DNA from: Pseudomonas aestuarii
GTDB lineage: Bacteria; Pseudomonadota; Gammaproteobacteria; Pseudomonadales; Pseudomonadaceae
Length of the DNA: 64,000 bases
NCBI RefSeq assembly: GCF_027988105.1
Contig: NZ_JAQJZJ010000001.1
Coordinates: 558,001 to 622,000 of the forward strand
Direction of reading: 5' to 3'
The position numbers were made by a program, and so were the translations under genes. Shown one piece after another: positions 39,670-48,151 of the stretch. Numbering within the stretch: position 1 is the first letter of the stretch; each line of letters opens with the position of its first letter. The notes under the pieces were generated by a model, which saw only the letters and a program-made list of their open reading frames with translations, ran no database searches and was not told the DNA's origin.

Positions 39670-41082
39670 TTACAGCGAATTCAAGAAAGCCAGCAGCGCG
39701 GCACGCTGCTGGGCGGAAAAGGTCAGTACTTGCTGCTTGGCCGTCTCGGCTTCGCCGCCGTGCCAGGCTATCGCCTCCAGCAGGTTGCGCGCACGGCCGT
39801 CGTGGAGGTACTGCGTATGGCCGCTTACCCTTGCTGTGAGGCCTATGCCCCATAGCGGCGGGGTGCGCCATTCTTGCCCAGTGGCGAGAAACTCGCGACG
39901 GTTATCCGCCAAACCTTCCCCCATGTCGTGTAGCAGCAGGTCGGTGTAGGGGCGAATCAGCTGGTTGGCCAACTCCGGCTCGGCAGCATCGCCGGCGGTG
40001 GTGAATTGTGGACTGTGGCAGCGCTGACAACCCGCCTGGTGGAACAGGCTCTTGCCCTCGAGTACCGCAGGCGCCTCGACATCGCGCCGCGCCGGCACCC
40101 CCAGGTTGCGGCTGTAGAACAGCACACTGGCGAGAATGCTGTCGCTGACGTCCGGTTCGCCGCCGTTGTTGGCGCTGCGGCAGTCGCTTTGCGCTGGCAT
40201 GCAGTCGTCGGCGGCCAGCAATGAACTGGTCAGGCCCATGTCGCCGGCGAAGGCGTGGGCATTCTGCTGGTTGAGTGTTGGTTGCCCGGCCTTCCAGCCG
40301 AAGCGACCGAGTACGGTTTGCTCCAGGGCATCGTCCCACACCCGGTTGGCGCGCCCGGAGATGCCGTCACCATTGCTGTCGTCCGGGTCGGCATTGGCCA
40401 GGATTGCCGCCTCGGGGATGGCTTCGAGCAAGCCCAGGCCGATCATCGGCGGGGCGATGCGGGCGGAGAAGCGGGTGTCGGCATGCAGCGGGCCGTAACC
40501 GAGCTGGCTGATCTCCAGTTGCGGCTGGCGCAGCTCGATGGCGCTGCCATCGGCCAGGTACAGGCTGTGCAGGTTGTAGCTGACCCGCACTTTGCCCTCG
40601 GGGGCGACGCCGGGATTGGCCATGTCTTGCAGTTGACCGCCGTAGGTCGGTTCGGCCAGAACGCCCAAGCGCTTGATGATTTCGGCGTGCTGGTTGCCCG
40701 CCGGTAGCGAGAGGCGCACCAGCATGGAGACGGCGCTAACGGCATCCGGCGCCGGGGGGTGACCGCGGCCGTCCTTGATGTGGCAGTTCTGGCAGGCGTT
40801 GGTGTTGAACAGCGGCCCCAGGCCGTCGCGCGCGGTGGTGGTCGCCGGGGCTGTCACCCAGGGATTGCGGAAAAAGCTGTTGCCGACGCTGAAGTCCAGG
40901 CGGCGCGAGGGCGACAGGTTGGCCGAGGGCATGGAGAAGGCATTCTGCCCGTGTTGGAACACGGTGGCATTGCCGGCCGACAGCGCTTCCGCTGGTTCGG
41001 CCTGGGTAAAGCGGGGTGACTGATCACAGCCTGCCAGGCCGAGGAAAAGGCCTAGGAGCAGGTGAGGGAGCGGGGCTCGCAT
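39670..41082 (-). CDS. Di-haem DUF1111 oxidoreductase lipoprotein
   Basis: A 470 aa protein with a lipobox (LAGC, Cys19) and two CxxCH haem c sites: CQNCH at residues 97-101 and CQRCH near residue 357. The family (DUF1111, annotated as thiol oxidoreductase in some databases) belongs to the di-haem cytochrome c peroxidase-like proteins. It should sit in the periplasm, anchored to a membrane. Within an iron operon it could oxidise or reduce iron for delivery; that is inference from context. It starts 150 bp after the icmP-like gene. Confidence 0.88.
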   Translation of the reverse strand: MRAPLPHLLLGLFLGLAGCDQSPRFTQAEPAEALSAGNATVFQHGQNAFSMPSANLSPSRRLDFSVGNSFFRNPWVTAPATTTARDGLGPLFNTNACQNCHIKDGRGHPPAPDAVSAVSMLVRLSLPAGNQHAEIIKRLGVLAEPTYGGQLQDMANPGVAPEGKVRVSYNLHSLYLADGSAIELRQPQLEISQLGYGPLHADTRFSARIAPPMIGLGLLEAIPEAAILANADPDDSNGDGISGRANRVWDDALEQTVLGRFGWKAGQPTLNQQNAHAFAGDMGLTSSLLAADDCMPAQSDCRSANNGGEPDVSDSILASVLFYSRNLGVPARRDVEAPAVLEGKSLFHQAGCQRCHSPQFTTAGDAAEPELANQLIRPYTDLLLHDMGEGLADNRREFLATGQEWRTPPLWGIGLTARVSGHTQYLHDGRARNLLEAIAWHGGEAETAKQQVLTFSAQQRAALLAFLNSL

Positions 41083-41193
41083 CGACGGGAGTCCATGGCA
41101 GGAAAATCAGGCAGGCAAGCTTAGCAGGCTGCCAGAGATTAAATAAGACGGATTTGCGTTAGCGTTGGTGGCGAAAAGTCGCAGGCCGAACGA

Positions 41194-41219
41194 CCCGGGT
41201 GATCGTGCGATCGCCCGGG
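41194..41219 (-). repeat. Strong hairpin within the imelysin operon
   Basis: CCCGGGTGATCG (41194-41205) and CGATCGCCCGGG (41208-41219) form a 12-pair stem with one G-U-type position. It lies between the first and second genes of the operon, with only four T downstream on the minus strand. It could attenuate or protect transcripts. Confidence 0.6.
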
Positions 41220-41232
41220 CCGTCTGATAGAC

Positions 41233-42558
41233 CTAGAAGCTGTGGTCGGCAGTGTCCGGGTTGAGATCGTCGAGGCCCAGCTTGCCCGCGACCTGCTCGA
41301 TCGAGGCGGTCTGCTTGACCAGGGTGCCGATGGCGTCGCGCACGATCTGCTGGCCGGCGGTGTTGTCGGCCGCGATCAGTTGATCAAAGTGCTGGCCGTT
41401 GCTGGCGCTGTCGACCAGGGCCTGCAACTTGGCTTCGGTCGTTGCGAGGTCGGCCTTGAGCGTGCTGTCGGCCTGGACGTCGATCTTGGCCACCAGCGCG
41501 GACAGGCTCGGGCCGGTCAGGGTTGTGCCGTCGCTCTTGAGGTATTCGCCCAGGTAAACGTTACGAATGCCTTTGCCATCGTAGAAGTGCGAGTTGTGGG
41601 TGTTATCGCTGAAGCAGTCTTGCTCGTCTTCGGTGGAGTTGGCTTCCAGGGCGACCTTCATGCGCTCACCCGCCAGTTCGCCCAGGGACAGGCTGCCCAT
41701 GCCGAAGAGCATCTTGCGTAGGCCGCTCTCGGCCGATTCGGCAAGCAGGCTGGCGCGGTAGTTGTCCGCGACGCCGGCCTGCCATTGCTCGACCATCTCG
41801 TCCAGGTCGCTGACCAGCAGGTCGCTGGCCGCCTTGATGAAGGCGCGGCGGCGCTCGTTGCTGCCACCAGTGGCACCTTCGCCGACCACGAAGTCGGTGG
41901 CTGGGCGTTCGCCGGCACCCGGGTTGCTGCCATTCAGATCCTGGCCCCAGAGCATGAACTCGATGGCGTGGTAGCCGGTGGCGACGTTGGCTTCGGAACC
42001 GCCCAGTTCGTTCAGGCTGGCGAGCAGTTGCGGGGTGATCGTCGTGACGTCGAGCATGTCCTCACCAACCTGGATCTGTGTGTTGGCGATGATGTTGGCA
42101 GTGGCGCCCGGGTTGCCCAGGGCCGACTGGTAGTCGGCCGCCACGTAATCGATCAGACCTTCGTCCAGCGGCCAGGCATTGAGCTGGCCTTCCCAGTCGT
42201 CGACCACGGCATTGCCGAAGCGGAAGACTTCGGACTGCATGTAGGGCACCCGTGCAGCCAGCCAGGCATCGCGGGCGGCTTGCAGGGTGGCGTCAGTCGG
42301 GTTGGCGAGCAGCGCGTCGATCGCGGTCTGCAGCGCCTTGCCGGTGCTGGCCGCGTCGCTGAAGACAGCCAGGGCCAGGTCGGCATAGTGGCTGACCACG
42401 GCGCCGGCAGCGACTTCGTCGAAGTGGTTGGCCGCGGCTACCGGGGTGCTGGCGACAGCTGCTGGAGCATGGCTGCCAGGTGCCTTGTCTTCGCCGCAGC
42501 CGGCGAGGGAGATAGCGATGGCCAGCAAGCCGGCGGAAGCCAGGGGCATACGAATCAT
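41233..42558 (-). CDS. icmP: Imelysin-type metalloprotein (IcmP-like)
   Basis: A 441 aa protein with a lipobox (LAGC, Cys21) and the full imelysin motif GYHAIE (residues 195-200), whose His and Glu are thought to bind metal. P. aeruginosa IcmP was described as an insulin-cleaving metalloproteinase; other imelysins are iron-regulated uptake proteins (IrpA, EfeO). Start ATG 42558 has AAGGA eight bases ahead. It heads the four-gene operon and lies behind two Fur-like operators, so it should be made under iron starvation. Confidence 0.87.
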   Translation of the reverse strand: MIRMPLASAGLLAIAISLAGCGEDKAPGSHAPAAVASTPVAAANHFDEVAAGAVVSHYADLALAVFSDAASTGKALQTAIDALLANPTDATLQAARDAWLAARVPYMQSEVFRFGNAVVDDWEGQLNAWPLDEGLIDYVAADYQSALGNPGATANIIANTQIQVGEDMLDVTTITPQLLASLNELGGSEANVATGYHAIEFMLWGQDLNGSNPGAGERPATDFVVGEGATGGSNERRRAFIKAASDLLVSDLDEMVEQWQAGVADNYRASLLAESAESGLRKMLFGMGSLSLGELAGERMKVALEANSTEDEQDCFSDNTHNSHFYDGKGIRNVYLGEYLKSDGTTLTGPSLSALVAKIDVQADSTLKADLATTEAKLQALVDSASNGQHFDQLIAADNTAGQQIVRDAIGTLVKQTASIEQVAGKLGLDDLNPDTADHSF

Positions 42559-42619
42559 GACGAAATCCTTTGCATAGAGATGAGAGCTGTACGCGGATGC
42601 GTACGCAAAGCTGCACCAT

Positions 42620-42638
42620 AATGCGAAAGATTTGCATT
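42620..42638 (-). promoter_or_regulatory. Fur-box-like operator 1
   Basis: AATGCGAAAGATTTGCATT is a 19-bp imperfect palindrome similar to the Pseudomonas Fur consensus form AATGAGAATAATTCTCATT. It lies 61 bp before the icmP-like start. Confidence 0.6.
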
Positions 42639-42654
42639 ATGCGCAAAGGGTTAT

Positions 42655-42669
42655 TGCGATTAAATCGCA
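42655..42669 (-). promoter_or_regulatory. Second 7-1-7 palindrome, Fur-box-like operator 2
   Basis: TGCGATT-A-AATCGCA is a perfect 7-1-7 palindrome, the layout of Fur sites, though its half-site differs from the consensus TGATAAT at three of seven positions. It lies between icmP and the divergent lemA gene. Confidence 0.5.
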
Positions 42670-42763
42670 TAAACTCGTGCGCAGCATCTCTGTCTGGGCA
42701 GGCCGATGCCGTTAGAATGCCAGCATCCCTCGCAGTCATGGCCGCCGTTATGGAGCAAGCCGC

Positions 42764-43336
42764 ATGAGTCTAACCACCGTTGCCGTCCTCGTGATCCTGC
42801 TACTTATCGCCGCCTACGCGGTGATTCTCTACAACGCCCTGGTGCGTTTGAAGCACGGCCTGAGCAAGGCCTGGGCGAATATCGATGTGTTGCTCAAGCA
42901 ACGCCACGAAGAGCTGCCCAAGCTGGTGGAAACCTGCAAGCAGTACATGCAGTACGAGGGCCGTACCCTGGAGCGGGTGATTGCCGCGCGCAACGCCGTC
43001 GCCAGCGCCCGCGAGCAGCATGATCTTGCTGCCCTGGGCAAGGCCGAGAGTGGTCTGCGTGTTGGTCTCGGCCAGCTGTTTGCACTGGCCGAGAACTACC
43101 CGCAATTGAAGGCCAATGACAGTTTTCAGCACCTGCAGCTGCGCATCAGCGGCCTGGAGAACGGCATCGCCGACCGCCGTGAGCTGTATAACGAGGCGGT
43201 CAACCTGAACAATGTGCGCATCGAGCAGTTTCCCGACGTATTGATCGCCCGGGGCTTTGCCTTCAAGGCGGGCGAGTTGCTGGAGTTCAGCGATGCGCAG
43301 AAGGCTGACGTCGATCTCAAGTCGCTGTTCAGTTAA
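42764..43336 (+). CDS. lemA: LemA family protein
   Basis: A 190 aa protein with one N-terminal membrane helix (about residues 4-24) and a helical domain with the family hallmarks NIDVLLKQRHEELPKL and YNEAVNLNNVRIEQFPD. LemA proteins are inner-membrane anchored with the helical part outside or in the cytoplasm; the function is not known. This is not the sensor kinase GacS, which also was once called LemA. It is co-transcribed with the GIDE-like gene three bases downstream. TGGAGC precedes the ATG. Confidence 0.9.
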   Translation: MSLTTVAVLVILLLIAAYAVILYNALVRLKHGLSKAWANIDVLLKQRHEELPKLVETCKQYMQYEGRTLERVIAARNAVASAREQHDLAALGKAESGLRVGLGQLFALAENYPQLKANDSFQHLQLRISGLENGIADRRELYNEAVNLNNVRIEQFPDVLIARGFAFKAGELLEFSDAQKADVDLKSLFS

Positions 43337-43339
43337 GCC

Positions 43340-44236
43340 GTGGAGTTCGAAGGGCTGTTGCTCAGCCTGCTGTTCAGCGGCGGCACGACTCTCGGTGGCG
43401 CCTGGTGGAGCCTGAAGCGCTGGTCCCAGGCACGCCATCTACTGGACACGCCGACCTCGAAGGTCCGCTCGGCAGCCCAAGGCTATGCCGAATTCTATGG
43501 CGTGCTGGCCGAGTCGGCCGAGGCGCAGCTGCGTGCGCCACTGACCGGAAAAGCCTGCCTGTGGTGGCGGTTCAAGATCGAGGAGTACCAGTCCAGCGGC
43601 AAGAAACGCAGTTGGCGGGTGGTCGAGAGTGCTAGCAGCGAAGCCTGGCTGCGCTTGAACGATGGCACCGGCGACTGCCTGATCGATCCGTGCGGCGCCG
43701 AGGTGCGTCCGGCAATCCGCGAAGTCTGGCAAGGCAACCTGCGCCACCCGATGGTGTCAGCCACGCGTGGGGTGCTCGGCTGGCTGGGCAGCGGCAAGCG
43801 TTATCGCTACAGCGAGGAGCGCTTGCAGGTCGGCCAGCCACTGTACGCCATCGGCGATTTTCGCAGCAGTGGCGGCGGTCGCCAGGCCCGTGATCTGGAG
43901 GCGGCGCAGAGTGCGGTGATCCGTGAGTGGAAGGGCGAATTCAGCGGCCTGTTGCAGCGTTTCGACAGTGACCGCAACGGTCAGCTGGACGAGCAGGAGT
44001 GGAGCCGCGTGCGTCTGGCCGCGCAACTGGAGGCCGAAGACCGGCACCATCAGGAGAGTGCGCAGCCGGCGCAGCACCATCTGGGCAAGCCTGCCGAGTC
44101 GCGGCCGTTCATCCTGGCCAATGCCGGCGAAGACGAACTGGCGCGGCATTTCTATTGGCAGGCGGCCGGCGCCGCCGCGCTCTGCCTGGTTGGCGCTTTG
44201 GCGACGGCCTGGTTGCTTGGGGTGAGGGTGCTCTAG
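43340..44236 (+). CDS. GIDE-type membrane protein with an EF-hand loop
   Basis: A 298 aa protein with hydrophobic ends (about residues 4-22 and 270-295) and a central region resembling the GIDE domain (from mitochondrial E3 ligase MUL1-like proteins; LTGKACLWWRFKIEEY and RYSEERLQVGQPLYAIGDF). A canonical 12-residue EF-hand loop DSDRNGQLDEQE occupies residues 209-220, with all calcium-coordinating positions present. No RING finger is seen, so it is not a ubiquitin ligase. The start is GTG 43340, coupled to lemA. LemA and GIDE genes often pair in bacteria; the job is unknown. Confidence 0.8.
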   Translation: MEFEGLLLSLLFSGGTTLGGAWWSLKRWSQARHLLDTPTSKVRSAAQGYAEFYGVLAESAEAQLRAPLTGKACLWWRFKIEEYQSSGKKRSWRVVESASSEAWLRLNDGTGDCLIDPCGAEVRPAIREVWQGNLRHPMVSATRGVLGWLGSGKRYRYSEERLQVGQPLYAIGDFRSSGGGRQARDLEAAQSAVIREWKGEFSGLLQRFDSDRNGQLDEQEWSRVRLAAQLEAEDRHHQESAQPAQHHLGKPAESRPFILANAGEDELARHFYWQAAGAAALCLVGALATAWLLGVRVL

Positions 44237-44264
44237 CAGGCCTGCACCTGCCGCGGACCGCTAC

Positions 44265-44297
44265 GCTGGGCCAAGGCGGATCGTCGCTCGGCCCAGC
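44265..44297. repeat. Hairpin between convergent GIDE-type and bifA genes
   Basis: GCTGGGCC (44265-44272) and GGCCCAGC (44290-44297) can pair. There is no T run, so termination would have to be Rho-dependent or weak. Confidence 0.45.
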
Positions 44298-44310
44298 CTA
44301 GAGCCCGTGT

Positions 44311-46377
44311 CTACAGGGTGGCCGGGGTGGTGACGGCCTGGTTGAGGCGCCGGGACTGCTTGAGAAAGAGCAGCAGTTCGCGGGCCGGCAGCGGTTTGCT
44401 GTAGAAGTAGCCCTGACCTTCGTTGCAGCCCTGGGCAATGATATAGGTCTCTTGCTCGAGCGTTTCCACGCCCTCGGCGATCACCTGCATGCCCAGGCTC
44501 TTGCCGAGCTGGATGATGGCCCGCACGATGGTGGCGTCGTCTTCGTCGTCGAGCAGGTCCTGGACGAAGCTCTTGTCGATCTTGATCTTGTCCAGCGGCA
44601 GGCTTTTCAGGTAACTCAGCGAGGAGTAGCCGGTGCCGAAGTCGTCAATCGCGATCAGGGCACCGGAGCGGCGCAGGCTCAGCAGGTGCTGGGCGGCGGT
44701 GGTGATGTCTTCCATCAGGCCGGTTTCGGTGACTTCCAGTTCCAGGCTGCGCGGTGGCAGGCGATAGACTTGCATCAGGTTGTTGACCACCCGCGGCAGT
44801 TCGGCGTGATGCAACTGCACGGTGGACAGGTTGATCGCCATGCGCAGCTCGCTGAAGCCCTGATCGTGCCATTCGCGCAGTTGCCGGCAGGCCTGGTCGA
44901 GAACCCATTCGCCGATTGCGATGATGGTGCCATTCTGCTCGGCCAGCGGGATGAACAGGTCCGGTGGCACCAGGCCGTGCTGCGGATGTTGCCAGCGCAG
45001 CAGCGCCTCGACCCCGACTATGCGGTGATCGCGGTAGTCCACCTGGGGTTGATACACCATGAACAGTTGGTTGAGGGCCAGGGCTTCGCGCAGGTCCTTC
45101 TCCAGCTCGCGGCGGCGGCGCATTTCGCTGTCGACGCTGGCAATATAAAACTGGTAGCGATTGCGTGAGCGGCTCTTGGCCAGGGTCATGGTCTGTTCGG
45201 CTTTCTGCAGCAGCTTCTCGGTGCTGTCGCCGTCTTCCGGGAACAGGGTGATGCCGATGGTGGCGCGCAGGCGCACTTCCTGCTGGTCGAGCATGAAAGG
45301 ACGCTCCAGGTCGTCGAGGATGCTTTGCGCCAGCTCGGCGGCCTCATAGGGCTGCTCGATGTCGGCTTGCACCAGGGCGAACTGGTCACCACCCAGGCGG
45401 GCCAGGGCGCCGAGGCGACCGCTGTGGCTGCGCAGGCGGTCGGACAGCGCCAGAAGTAACTGGTCGCCGGTCTGGTAGCTGAACTGTTCGTTGATGCCCT
45501 TGAAATCGTCCAGGCCGACGCAGAGTATGGCAACCCGGCGCTGCAGGCGGCCGGCATCATGGAGGATCTGGTCGAGTTGCTGTTGCAGTTGCTGGCGGTT
45601 CGGCAGGCCAGTGAGGAAGTCGTACTGGGCCATGCGCAGCAGGCTGTTTTCCGCTTCGCGGCGCAGGTGAGTGTTGCGCTCGATGGATGAGAGCAACTGA
45701 TTGGCCGTGTTGATCCACAGGCCCAGTTCGTTTTTCTCGTTGCCGGCAAGCATCGGCAGCTTGTGTGCGCTGGGTCGATCCGGGTTGATCTGGCTGAGGT
45801 GCTCGATGATTTTCGACAGGGGTTTGGTCAACAGCCAGTGGTAGACCAGGTACAGCACCAGGCCCATGGCCAGCGCGCGGAGCACCCCGGCAATGAAGAT
45901 GACCACCGAGCTGGTGATGAAACTCTCGCCGTAGCGCGCGGTGTCGAGGGTAATGCTGAGGTCGCCGTAATACTCGCTGTAGGGGCCGCGGCCCACCAGC
46001 TTGGTGGTGAAGTTCTGTTCCTGGCCGAGGATCGGGTCGGTCAGCCAGCGGGTGGGCAGTGGCGTCAGGTCGCGGGATTTTTCCGCAAGCATTGGTTCGT
46101 TGGGATGGCCGATGGACGCCAGCCGGACCGACTCATGCTGGAACAGGCCTTCGATGACCTGCATGCCCATTTCGCGATCCAGGCTGTAAACCGCCTGGGT
46201 CGAGGGGTCGCGAAACATGCCGAGAATGCGCTGGGCATCGTTGGTCACCGCCTGACGGGTCTTGTACGCATCGAAGACAATCTGCGCGCAGCTCAATACT
46301 ACCCCAACGGCAAGCGCCGAAAGCAGCACTACACGTAGCAGCTTCAGAGACAGGCTGTGCTTGAGTTCCAGCTTCAA
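44311..46377 (-). CDS. bifA: c-di-GMP phosphodiesterase BifA (GGDQF-EAL)
   Basis: A 688 aa membrane protein: helices at about residues 12-32 and 155-180 flank a periplasmic domain, then HAMP-like linker, a GGDEF-fold domain with GGDQF (329-333) and an EAL domain with EALLRW (457-462) and DDFGTGYSS. In P. aeruginosa BifA, also GGDQF-EAL, is an active phosphodiesterase that lowers c-di-GMP and promotes swarming over biofilm. The start is TTG 46377, with AAGGAAC about eight bases before it; no ATG fits. It neighbours sodB, as in P. aeruginosa. Confidence 0.93.
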   Translation of the reverse strand: MKLELKHSLSLKLLRVVLLSALAVGVVLSCAQIVFDAYKTRQAVTNDAQRILGMFRDPSTQAVYSLDREMGMQVIEGLFQHESVRLASIGHPNEPMLAEKSRDLTPLPTRWLTDPILGQEQNFTTKLVGRGPYSEYYGDLSITLDTARYGESFITSSVVIFIAGVLRALAMGLVLYLVYHWLLTKPLSKIIEHLSQINPDRPSAHKLPMLAGNEKNELGLWINTANQLLSSIERNTHLRREAENSLLRMAQYDFLTGLPNRQQLQQQLDQILHDAGRLQRRVAILCVGLDDFKGINEQFSYQTGDQLLLALSDRLRSHSGRLGALARLGGDQFALVQADIEQPYEAAELAQSILDDLERPFMLDQQEVRLRATIGITLFPEDGDSTEKLLQKAEQTMTLAKSRSRNRYQFYIASVDSEMRRRRELEKDLREALALNQLFMVYQPQVDYRDHRIVGVEALLRWQHPQHGLVPPDLFIPLAEQNGTIIAIGEWVLDQACRQLREWHDQGFSELRMAINLSTVQLHHAELPRVVNNLMQVYRLPPRSLELEVTETGLMEDITTAAQHLLSLRRSGALIAIDDFGTGYSSLSYLKSLPLDKIKIDKSFVQDLLDDEDDATIVRAIIQLGKSLGMQVIAEGVETLEQETYIIAQGCNEGQGYFYSKPLPARELLLFLKQSRRLNQAVTTPATL

Positions 46378-46532
46378 ATGGCGGTTCCTTGTTCGATGCC
46401 AGAGGCGTCAGACCGCTGTGAGTATTAGCAAACTAGCGGTTGCCGTCAAAGGGCCATTACATCAATACCCAGCAGTTTATCGGGTGAACCGCGCTGGCAC
46501 GGTTGCGCCATAGTGTTTGCAGTCTCTCCAGT

Positions 46533-46560
46533 ATGTCGGTGCGCAGGGCAGAATACTTGA
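46533..46560 (-). promoter_or_regulatory. Possible sigma28 (FliA) promoter of bifA
   Basis: On the minus strand TCAAGTAT (46553-46560) and ACCGACAT (46533-46540) are 12 bp apart, compared with TAAAGTTT-N11-GCCGATAA. The -35 matches six of eight positions and the -10 five of eight. It would give a leader of about 150 bases. The rest of 46378-46690 shows no gene. Confidence 0.3.
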
Positions 46561-46692
46561 GCGGTATCTGCTGATTTGTTGCACAGACCACTGCTCCGCA
46601 TGTCGAGTCCGGCTTGGATCCTGCTCTTGTAGTAAGGGCGAGGTGCGGGCGGCACGGCCATCGGCTCTCGCGGGGGGGCACCCTGGAAAGTA

Positions 46693-46717
46693 AAAGCCCG
46701 GCGCGAAGCCGGGCTTT
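46693..46717 (-). terminator. Terminator after sodB
   Basis: AAAGCCCGGC (46693-46702) and GCCGGGCTTT (46708-46717) form a ten-base stem. Read on the minus strand it ends in TTTTA. T residues on the plus side make it partly bidirectional. Confidence 0.88.
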
Positions 46718-46760
46718 TTTGCTACTGGCGTGGACCCTGAGGACCAGCCAATGGCAGGTC

Positions 46761-47342
46761 TCAGGCGGCGTAGTTGTTGGCTACGAAGTCCCAGTTGACC
46801 AGGTTCCAGAACGCTTCGACATACTTCGGCCGCATGTTGCGGTAGTCGATGTAGTAGGCGTGTTCCCAAACGTCGCAGGTCAGCAGCGGGGTGTCGCCGC
46901 TGGTCAGCGGGTTGCCGGCGCCGATGGTGCTGGCCAGGGCCAGGGAACCGTCGGCTTTCTTCACCAGCCAGCCCCAGCCGGAACCGAAGGTGCCGATGGA
47001 TACTTTGCTGAACTCTTCTTTGAACTTGTCGAAGGAACCGAAGGCCGCGTTGATTGCGTCGGCCAGGGCGCCGGTCGGTTGACCGCCACCGTTGGGCTTC
47101 ATGCAGTTCCAGTAGAACGTGTGGTTCCAGACTTGAGCGGCGTTGTTGAAGATGCCGCCCGAAGAGGTCTTGACGATCTCTTCCAGGGTTTTGCCTTCGA
47201 ACTCGGTGCCAGGCACCAGGTTGTTCAGGTTCACGACATAGGTGTTGTGGTGCTTGTCGTGGTGGTATTCCAGGGTTTCCTGGGAAATATGCGGCTGCAG
47301 AGCGTCATGTGCGTACGGCAGTGGCGGCAATTCGAAAGCCAT
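46761..47342 (-). CDS. sodB: Superoxide dismutase, Fe type
   Basis: A 193 aa cytoplasmic enzyme that dismutates superoxide. Iron ligands lie in the segments [12 protein letters not shown] (His), [10 protein letters not shown] (His) and [11 protein letters not shown] (Asp and His). The Fe form is suggested by the typical sequence and by the match to P. aeruginosa sodB. I use ATG 47342 with GAGGAGA upstream. In Pseudomonas sodB is repressed at low iron by PrrF small RNAs; no PrrF gene is in this window. Confidence 0.95.
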   Translation of the reverse strand: MAFELPPLPYAHDALQPHISQETLEYHHDKHHNTYVVNLNNLVPGTEFEGKTLEEIVKTSSGGIFNNAAQVWNHTFYWNCMKPNGGGQPTGALADAINAAFGSFDKFKEEFSKVSIGTFGSGWGWLVKKADGSLALASTIGAGNPLTSGDTPLLTCDVWEHAYYIDYRNMRPKYVEAFWNLVNWDFVANNYAA

Positions 47343-47437
47343 GGTTGATCTCCTCATCAGGTCAGGTCAGGTGCGGTGTTCGCGAGGCCGATCACGGGCG
47401 GCCATATTGCGGCGGGTGTTATCTCTTTGCGCCGCGA

Positions 47438-47459
47438 ACCCAGAATCATAGCACTGGGT
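47438..47459 (-). promoter_or_regulatory. Possible sodB promoter with palindrome over the -10
   Basis: On the minus strand TATGAT (47445-47450) resembles a -10 and is enclosed by ACCCAG (47438-47443) / CTGGGT (47454-47459). It is about 105 bp before the sodB start. An operator is possible, but the regulator is unknown. Confidence 0.35.
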
Positions 47460-47534
47460 CCGCGGCTTAACCACGCGGGAACTGTGTGGGAAACCCGTCT
47501 GGAACAGCTCGCCCGGGCTTGTCGGACACCTGAC

Positions 47535-48146
47535 TCAGGCAGTGGCGGGAGCGGCCAGCAACTGCCAGGCGATGGCAAACATCATCAAGGCTACGGCCAG
47601 ATCGATCAGGCGCCAGGTTAGCGGTCGTGCCAGTTGCGGGGCCAGCCAGGCGGCGCCGAGCGCAAGGCTGAGGAACCAGATCAGCGAGGCACTGGCAGCG
47701 CCCATGGCGTAGGCCCCGGGCACAGGTTGCTGGGCGCCGAGCGAGCCGATCAACAGCACGGTGTCGAGATACACATGGGGGTTGAGCAGGGTCACCGCCA
47801 GTGTCGCCAGCAGCACGGTGCGCAGCGAACTGGGGGTGGCCTCTGCCGCTTGCTCGAGCCCCTGCGGCCGGCAAGCGCGCAGCAGGGCCTGAGCGCCATA
47901 CCAGAGCAGGAAGGCTGCGCCGCCCCAGCGGGCAACAGCCAGCAGCAGTGGGTTCTGCGCCAGCAGCGCAGCCAGGCCGAATACGCCGGCGGTCACCAGC
48001 AGGGCATCGCAGGCCACGCAGAGCAAGGCCACCGGCAGGTGATGTTCGCGGCGCAGGCTTTGCGCCAGGACGAAGGCATTTTGCGCGCCGAGGGCGATGA
48101 TCAGGCCGGCGGCGACCAACAAGCCATTGCTGTAGCTCTGCCACAT
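47535..48146 (-). CDS. argO: LysE/ArgO family amino acid exporter
   Basis: A 203 aa membrane protein with about six helices. The LysE signatures GLIIALGAQNAFVL (N-terminal) and VTLLNPHVYLDTVLL are intact. ArgO exports arginine and its toxic analogue canavanine. I use ATG 48146, because the upstream part of the open frame overlaps the ACT gene. It starts five bases after the stop of the ACT-domain gene and is close to argP, its regulator in E. coli. Confidence 0.9.
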   Translation of the reverse strand: MWQSYSNGLLVAAGLIIALGAQNAFVLAQSLRREHHLPVALLCVACDALLVTAGVFGLAALLAQNPLLLAVARWGGAAFLLWYGAQALLRACRPQGLEQAAEATPSSLRTVLLATLAVTLLNPHVYLDTVLLIGSLGAQQPVPGAYAMGAASASLIWFLSLALGAAWLAPQLARPLTWRLIDLAVALMMFAIAWQLLAAPATA

Positions 48147-48151
48147 GGCGC

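Noticed and set aside
43340..44236. A bacterial ubiquitin ligase, from GIDE similarity
   Set aside because: No RING finger cysteines and histidines are present.
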